From positions 62,001 through 126,000 of the forward strand of contig PMOB01000006.1 in the NCBI GenBank assembly GCA_003161615.1: a stretch of DNA of 64,000 nucleotides, read 5' to 3'. The notes under the pieces are model-generated. The model was not told where the DNA came from. It did not search any database and saw only the letters and a list, made by a program, of their open reading frames with translations. This document shows positions 62,273 through 64,000 of this stretch, piece by piece; the stretch's first letter is position 1; each line of letters starts with the position of its first letter. The position numbers were made by a program, and so were the translations under genes. Origin of the DNA: Actinomycetota bacterium. GTDB taxonomy: Bacteria; Actinomycetota; Thermoleophilia; Gaiellales; Gaiellaceae.

Positions 62273-63924
62273 GGGATCACCAGCTCGAAGCGGGCGCCAC
62301 GGTCGCGCGGGTCGTAGACGAGATCGCCACCGTGCGCCTGCGCGTACGCGCGCGCGATCGCGAGCCCGAGTCCGTGGCCGGTGTCGCCGCCGCCGCGAGC
62401 GAAGCGGTCGAAGATCCGTCCCTCGAGCTCGCTCGGAATCCCCGGGCCGCAGTCCTCGACCGCGATGCGGAGGTGACGGTCACGCTGCTGGGCCACGATC
62501 CGGATTGGCGGCGCGCCGTAGTGCGCGGCGTTGACGAGGAGGTTCGTGATCACGCGCTCGAGCACGAGCGGATCGACGACCGCGGCGAGATCGTCCGGGA
62601 CGTCGATCTCGATGCCGTCGGTGACCGGCAGAGCTCCCTTCACGACGTCGTAGATCGCCGCCTTCAGCACCACCGGTCGCGGATCGACGCTGACCGCCCT
62701 GGCGTCGAGACGCGAGAGGTCGAGCAGCTCCTCGAGCAGCCGTCGCAACCGCTCGCCCTGCTCGACGCCGACCCGCAAGAGCTCCTCGCGGAGCTCTTCA
62801 CCAAGTTCCGGGCCGCGCTCGGCGAGCGTCTTGAGGACTCCGTAGACCGCCGTCGACGGCGTCCGGAGCTCGTGCGAGGCGATGGCCACGAAGTTGAGCT
62901 TGAGCTGGTCGAGCTGGACGGTCTCCTCGTGCAGCCGCGCGCGCTCGATCGCGATGGCGACGCGTTCGGAGACGAGCTGCAGCAGCTCGATCTCGTCTCG
63001 CCGGAATTCCCGCAGGGTCAGCGACCCGACGTGAAGGACTCCGAGCGACCCGCCTCCGACGATGAGCGGCACGCCGAGCATCGACTTGATCCCCTTCTCG
63101 CGGAGGATCGGGTTCCAGACGGGGTACTCGTCGACGTCGATCGTCTGAGGTCGCCCTTCCGCTGCGACCTTGCCCGCGAAGCCGGCGCCGAGCGGGATGC
63201 GCACGCCCTGTTCGACCTCCTCCTCGATGCCGAGCGCGGCGCGCGCGACCAGCTCCTTCGAATCGTCGTCGAGGAGGAGCACGGCACACGTGTCGGCGCG
63301 GAGGATCTCCCGGATCCGCGGCAGGAGCACGGAAAGGAGCTCGTCGACCTCGAGGTGCGCGAGCGCGGCGTCGGTGACGACCTGGATGTTCTCGACCCGC
63401 TCGCGCGCCGCGCGCTCCGCCTGGAACAGGCGCGCGTGGTCGATCGCGAGCGCGGCGCGGTCGGCGACCAGTTGCAGCAGCTCCACCTCGTCCGCTTCGA
63501 AATCGCGATAGACGAGCGAGCCGACGTGGAGGACTCCACCCACCTTGCCCTCGACGACGAGCGGCACGCCGAGCATCGACTTGATCCCCTTCTCGCGGAG
63601 GATCGGATTGAGGACGTCGCCGTGGTCGACGTCGTCGAGGACGAAGGGGCGCTTCTCCGCGGCGATCCGGCCTGCGAAGCCGCCGCCGACCGGAATGCGG
63701 ACGCCTTGCTCCACCTCCTCCTCGATCCCGAGCGCCGCGCACGCCACGAGCTCGTTCGTCTCCTCGTCGAGCAGGAGGATCGCGCAGGTGTCGACGTCGA
63801 GCAGCTGGCGCGTGCGGATGAGGAGCGCGTCGAGCAGCTGGTCGAGCTGCAGGTGCGCCAGGGCGGCGTCGGTGACGGATTGGAGGCGCCTGACCTGCTC
63901 CGCAGTCGATTCCCCCTGCCTCAT
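62233..63924 (-). CDS. Double-GAF sensor histidine kinase
   Basis: A 563 aa soluble kinase with two very similar GAF domains (about residues 25-170 and 195-335), a HisKA with phospho-acceptor in SHELRTPSTAVYG near residue 350, and an HATPase with VINLL-like ERVITNLLVNAAHYG, VEDCGPGIP and GDTGHGLGLAIARAYAQAHGG. The GAFs share LGIEEEVEQGVRIP and NPILREKGIKSMLGVPL, indicating an internal duplication. The sensed ligand is unknown. The 3' end overlaps the convergent carbonic anhydrase gene by 40 bases. Confidence 0.93.
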   Translation of the reverse strand: MRQGESTAEQVRRLQSVTDAALAHLQLDQLLDALLIRTRQLLDVDTCAILLLDEETNELVACAALGIEEEVEQGVRIPVGGGFAGRIAAEKRPFVLDDVDHGDVLNPILREKGIKSMLGVPLVVEGKVGGVLHVGSLVYRDFEADEVELLQLVADRAALAIDHARLFQAERAARERVENIQVVTDAALAHLEVDELLSVLLPRIREILRADTCAVLLLDDDSKELVARAALGIEEEVEQGVRIPLGAGFAGKVAAEGRPQTIDVDEYPVWNPILREKGIKSMLGVPLIVGGGSLGVLHVGSLTLREFRRDEIELLQLVSERVAIAIERARLHEETVQLDQLKLNFVAIASHELRTPSTAVYGVLKTLAERGPELGEELREELLRVGVEQGERLRRLLEELLDLSRLDARAVSVDPRPVVLKAAIYDVVKGALPVTDGIEIDVPDDLAAVVDPLVLERVITNLLVNAAHYGAPPIRIVAQQRDRHLRIAVEDCGPGIPSELEGRIFDRFARGGGDTGHGLGLAIARAYAQAHGGDLVYDPRDRGARFELVIPQQIRESKPVSTS

Positions 63925-63954
63925 GCCGGCGGTCCTGCCCTGTCGGGCTGCGAT

Positions 63955-64000
63955 CTAAGCGCTGCGGGAGTGGCGGCGCGCGAGAAGGAACGCCCCCGAA
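63955..64000 (-). CDS. Possible partial gene, C-terminus only
   Basis: A frame ending with TAG at 63955-63957 reads SGAFLLARRHSRSA at its C-terminus and continues beyond the right edge. The hydrophobic-then-basic ending would suit the last helix of a membrane protein. Only 14 residues are visible, so support is weak. Confidence 0.3.
   Translation of the reverse strand, partial: SGAFLLARRHSRSA

Overview
The window is very GC-rich bacterial chromosome, densely packed on both strands, with many GTG starts and many 1-4 base stop/start overlaps. A Gram-positive-type SOS box in front of lexA, the gene order rpsF-ssb-rpsR-rplI-dnaB, LuxR/NarL-type signalling, HD-GYP signalling, B12-dependent methylmalonyl-CoA mutase and selenocysteine machinery suggest a deep-branching actinobacterium, probably of the Thermoleophilia (Gaiellales/Solirubrobacterales type). 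That placement is inferred from gene content and composition, not from a tree. I see no phage, IS element, CRISPR array or rRNA, and no gene-free stretch longer than about 270 bases apart from the one occupied by the RNase P RNA gene.

Layout. 1-9 kb: a partial gene, hypothetical proteins, a UbiE-like methyltransferase, a coiled-coil membrane protein, xseA-xseB, a flippase-like membrane protein, a MATE exporter and an adenosine-deaminase-family enzyme. 8.7-13.7 kb: a signalling island with visibly lower GC than its flanks. It holds LuxR proteins, a large LuxR-type ATPase regulator broken by an in-frame TGA at a conserved Trp codon, a membrane HD-GYP protein, and a non-coding region with a strong orphan terminator and DnaA-box-like sequences. 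13.7-23.6 kb: a complete oligopeptide ABC importer (substrate-binding protein, two permeases, two ATPases), a second binding protein fused in frame to an NlpC/P60 hydrolase, and a DnaQ/UvrC-like nuclease fusion. 23.7-29.9 kb: the primary sigma factor (apparently with a CTG start), topA, plsC, a flap-type exonuclease and a histone-deacetylase-like hydrolase. 30-36 kb: a divergent histidine kinase/response regulator pair around a palindrome, an SGNH hydrolase, a secreted glutamic (G1) peptidase, rnpB, a zinc-ribbon protein, lexA with its SOS box, tRNA-Leu(GAG), secG and a lone receiver protein. 36-39 kb: a glycosyltransferase and methylmalonyl-CoA mutase.

39-47 kb: a selenium/molybdenum district. 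A MoaD-MoaE fusion, an M50 membrane protease, a LOG protein, selA and an O-methyltransferase form one overlapping operon. After one divergent membrane gene come selB, a SnoaL-like protein, a HAD phosphatase, a cupin and tRNA-Sec(UCA). With mobA and fdhD at 54-55 kb this is most of what is needed to build a selenium- and molybdenum-dependent formate dehydrogenase. No selenoprotein and no selD were recognised inside the window.

47-64 kb: a pilin-like protein; rpsF-ssb-rpsR-rplI; dnaB with a DnaC-like loader; purA; mobA and fdhD; the purine cluster purD-purE-purB-purC-purS-purQ; a PiT-type phosphate transporter; a peptidoglycan-binding protein; a beta-carbonic anhydrase; and a double-GAF histidine kinase.

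The most unusual items are the nonsense codon in an otherwise intact regulator, a recurring C-block/G-block inverted repeat near signalling genes, a perfect 16-base AT-rich palindrome filling the 27-base gap in front of selB, the hydrolase/binding-protein fusion, and the non-coding region at 13.1-13.36 kb.
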